Of a stretch of DNA of 64,000 bases, positions 60,672-64,000 are shown in pieces. A program made the position numbers and the translations under genes. The stretch's first letter is position 1; the number at the start of each line of letters is the position of its first letter. The notes beneath the pieces are model-generated. The model did not search any database, was not told where the DNA came from, and saw nothing but the letters and a program-made list of their open reading frames with translations. Source of the stretch: Quercus robur (taxonomy: Eukaryota; Streptophyta; Magnoliopsida; Fagales; Fagaceae); contig NC_065535.1 of assembly GCF_932294415.1 (NCBI RefSeq), forward strand, positions 15,600,282 to 15,664,281. Direction: 5' to 3'.

Positions 60672-62439
60672 ATTTTGACAACAAATATGACAATTGCTGA
60701 TGTGGCAAATTGTTAGTAGTAAGTAAAAAAATAATGTTAGTGATGAGCCTAAATGAAAACCAGCAAAAGCTTACCAACTCAACTTATGTCAAAAAAATTT
60801 ATCAAATTTTGTGTATGCATTCTCTCAATAGTCTTTTAAGCTAAGAAAACCAACTTCCTTTCGCCCATAGTAAAAATCCAAAGGCACATTTCTCCTGTCT
60901 TAAGGAATCACAACTAAATATTACCACGAAAAAATTCTTCAATGAATTAGAGCCTTTGAGATGATCAAGGTTCAACAATTTATATTACTTATTATGGCTA
61001 ATTATCAACTTCTAATCAAAACGTGTTTGATTCAAAATCCGATCTTATAAAATACCAACTGCATTATCTAATAACCCTCAATCTGATTTTGACAACATAG
61101 TTACAAGGTGGCATTGTATGTAATAGTTGCATACATTATCCCTCACATGGGGGTGGATCAACAATTTGTAAGTCCCACACCCATGTGAGGGAAATTGCGA
61201 ACAAGATTTACATAATCCATTCTTTTAAAAGCCCAAACCTCATTAAAAGAAATGACTTCATGAATCATAATTGCCTTGATTTAGTGTGACTGCGAGTTCA
61301 ATCATCATTGGATTCAGGTCACAATCTACAAGTACAGTTACCATTATCAGGCAGCACGAAATGCTTGTGGTCTAAGATGTGTTAATTCGTGTCATGTAAG
61401 CTTATGCATTTATGCCAAATCCAAGTACTTAACTACTTTAAGCAGTATGTGTTTACATGCTATATGTTGCATAAATTTTTAATACATCCCATGTTTCGAG
61501 ATCCTAGTTATTTGTAATAGAATTGAAAGGTAGGGTTGAAATAGGATTCAAACTCCAGACCACTTATTTTAATACCATAAAAGAATACTTATTGTCCTAA
61601 AAAAAAAATTTTGAGAATATTGTTCAAAAAGTTTAAACTGTTAGAAAATTATGAATTTAAATATTTAATCATAATTATGATACCATCTCTTATCTTAAAT
61701 GAAATGAAGACCTTAAATATGTGCAGCATTCCAAAATGCTCAATACAATATATTACAACCTGCAATGTTTTTCTCACTGGTCCTTGGATGTGATAAGAAT
61801 GATACCAACATACAAACATGTCTTATCTTAATTGCAATTAAAGATCTTGATCTGTAAATTAACTCCAAAATGCTACTAAACTCCACCTTAGAAGTGGTCA
61901 GACTATACTATTTTTTTTGTTGATATAAACAAAAGACCAGATCAAAAATGACTTTAGGGCCATAATCATACCTTATAAACAACTTAAATTAGAACCATAA
62001 ACACCAGTCATCCATTCCAACTGACTGCACCTTACCAGGAACTGCAATAATCCAACTGGCTTCACCTTATCATGAGCTGCAAGGTCAACTAGCTCCTCAG
62101 TTCCTCTATAGGATATGGAACACTGATGGTGCTGATACTGCTGCTGCAGTTAAGTAATTAGTGATTCCTCTACAATGCCCCAGGGCAACAGAATGCAGAA
62201 TACAGTCTACCCCCATTAGACTTTTGGAGATTGCAAGAGTTGCTGGTGAATGCTCGACTCCCAAAAGCTAATCAAGGGGGTGAAAGCACATCGACTGGAA
62301 ACTCAACTTCCAGAGGCAACATCTTGGCCCAGCTTTTAATTTTCAAGGTGTAACCAAGGTATGGAGAAGCACATGATCTTCCCAATCTATTCTTTTCAAA
62401 ATCATATATGCATTTGAAGTCCAATATGCTTCTTCAAGA
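60672..62439. other. Intergenic and 3' flank of the right-edge gene
   Basis: No gene supported. A hairpin at 61140-61191 has arms 'ccctcacatggg' and 'cccatgtgaggg' with about 28 bases between, possibly an end-to-end MITE remnant. The stretch from about 62030 to 62350 is less AT-rich and could hold an old gene fragment or 3' UTR, but no frame is convincing. Confidence 0.45.
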
Positions 62440-64000
62440 TTAGCCTTCTGAATTAGAAAGCAAGCCTTTCTTTGGTAGTTTTAACTGCAACATTACAAAA
62501 ATGGAATGTAACTTCTAGCAATGTAAAATGCTCCAGAATCAAGGGCTTGAAACATCTCTTAATTTCTAACCTTCGATTTTGTAGTCCTCCAGCCTCCTGA
62601 ATTCTGTTGCTGTGGGGAGTAAGAGAATTTATCAATGGAATTCAAGATGGCTTCTTTTTCCATGCCTGAGCCACTGGCTGGCAACAAATTCTACAATCAT
62701 GCTTAAAAATGTTATTTATCCTTTTCCAAAGAGAGTATAGTTCAAGTTACTGATTAAAATGATTTAGTACTTAAGATGAATTTGTGAAAATAAATCTTCA
62801 TCACTATATTAATAATATAGCCAAAAGAAATTTATGTTTGCCTACCAAACATTCTAGGAACCAGAATCTTGCTATTGCTAAGTCATTAGTGACAACTTAC
62901 AAGATAAGACCAACAAAAAATTCTTGATGCAAGAGGTTCTGAAATTTTAAATTCATGGGCATACTTATCTCATTTTTTTTTTTTTTTGTTCTATTCATCT
63001 ATTTCCCACCATCCATCAGTTAACAATTTCAATTTTAGTTTCTTCTCATCTATCTTCCCTATCTTAACAGCTGCCATGCACACAAGCACACACATAAACC
63101 ATAGGAGCATTTTAAGTGTTATGACAATTAATTAACAACCCTTTTAAGCATTACACAAATGACTGAGAAATCATATAATACAAACTTACCTTTTCCTCTG
63201 AAACCTTGTCACTTGATGTTTCAAGATTCTTAATTTCCAAATGCGCACGGTAAAACAATATCTGGCCATGATTTGCAGTCACAATAATAATTGTCAGTAG
63301 GGAAAGAGTTACCAAAGCAGGACTAATGGCATAAATCATAAGTACCTTTAAATCTAAGCATCAAACAATTGCAAGATTCAAGAACAATAAAATACACTCT
63401 TAGTTTATTGGGATACCTTATTAAGTAAATGAACATTTGATGCATCAGTAGCCACAATCTGCACACCAAGACAGTTGCTGGGGTTACTGCAGAAAGGACA
63501 GAAAATGGTATTGAATACACACCCATCTTCTTCACACCAAACACCCTGTCCTGGAGCACCTTCAGGTCTTCTGGAATAGAGCTGTGGATGAACAGATAAA
63601 ATGTCAGTCATGATAACTTGTATGCTTGTAGGTGTATTCACATCATGAGGTTCCAATTTCTCTTTTAGGACAGATGCTAGGTGGACTTTCGATGATGATG
63701 TTAACAGGCACATTACATATAGATGGTTCTCAGGAAGACCCAAAGGGCTTTTGCAGAGAAAACAAGAAATTTGTAATCTTTTCTCCACAAAAGAAATAGG
63801 AGGCACACATGAAGCAACACAATTGTCCTTTGTGAGCAATTGAGAAACACTGGACTTCTTAGATTTGTGTTCTGCATAACTAGACTCTAAACCAAATTCA
63901 ATTCTGCGATTTGCATCTTTGCTAGCCATTGAGCTTCTTGTTAAACCAGTACAGACAGGGGTTATAGCATTGGGGGCATCGGATTGTTCATCTTCTATAA
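62440..64000 (-). CDS. 3' part of a gene coding a Cys-rich C-terminal region (possibly FANCJ-like helicase)
   Basis: Four exons on the minus strand, cut by the window edge: 64000-63417 (open to the edge, so 63929 ATG is internal), 63261-63190, 62690-62571 and 62484-62440. All join in frame with GT-AG introns and end at TAA in 62440-62442. The visible protein (about 273 residues) has two cysteine clusters, CFLCKSPLGLPENHLYVMC and WCEEDGCVFNTIFCPFC, that look like zinc-binding modules, then a Ser/Lys-rich tail ending RTTKSK, LKLPKKGLLSNSEG. From memory the tail resembles the C-terminus of plant FANCJ/RAD3-type DNA helicase homologues, which act in DNA crosslink repair, but the helicase motifs would lie outside the window. 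The gene call is firm; the identity is tentative. Confidence 0.75.

Overview
The window is nuclear DNA of a flowering plant, most likely a woody eudicot; the oak family (Fagaceae) is only a guess. The evidence is intron-bearing plant genes with GT-AG splice sites, two CC-NB-LRR disease-resistance genes, DUF4220/DUF594 genes, 12-oxophytodienoate reductase (OPR) genes, a plastid DNA insertion carrying trnK and rps16 pieces, and dense plant-type transposons (Helitrons, MITEs, Ty3/gypsy and Ty1/copia elements, SINEs). Between genes the sequence is AT-rich with many microsatellites.

Layout. At 1.3-3.9 kb lies a frameshifted DUF4220/DUF594 pseudogene (+). From 5.2 to 8.7 kb are Ty1/copia reverse transcriptase remnants split by a later insertion of about 2.9 kb that contains a SINE and a plastid fragment (trnK intron to rps16 intron). 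NLR 1 lies at 9.1-12.0 kb and ends in six 13-residue repeats. From 12.5 to 33.4 kb is a transposon nest: at least five Helitron copies, a 1.6 kb TIR element with an internally duplicated end, a foldback MITE, a 40-bp perfect palindrome, and an 11-kb Ty3/gypsy element of the Tat type inserted in one Helitron. A solo-LTR-like block fills 34.4-36.8 kb. An intact DUF4220/DUF594 gene, inverted relative to the first copy, lies at 37.7-40.3 kb (-). NLR 2, which carries a duplicated P-loop, lies at 43.7-46.5 kb (+).

OPR copy 1 (47.3-50.8 kb, -) is complete with five exons; OPR copy 2 (55.5-59.1 kb, -) has the same exons but is broken. The two copies and their flanks form a tandem duplication, and a leftover of a further unit lies at 60.1-60.6 kb. 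Between them sit a PIF/Harbinger-like element that has captured a piece of a 6-phosphogluconate dehydrogenase gene, a related MITE, and a hAT transposase fragment. The right edge holds the last four exons of a gene on the minus strand with a cysteine-rich C-terminal region, tentatively FANCJ-like.

Intact genes by sequence: one DUF4220/DUF594 gene, NLR 1 and NLR 2 (open frames, NLR 2 with unusual motifs), OPR copy 1 and the right-edge gene. NLRs are immune receptors and OPRs reduce oxylipins and related enones, so the locus has a stress and defence flavour. Nothing seen links the genes in one pathway. The most unusual observations are the gene-capturing Harbinger-like element, the NLR with a duplicated P-loop and lost MHD motif, the NLR with a repeat tail, and the gypsy insertion whose empty site is visible in a neighbouring Helitron copy.
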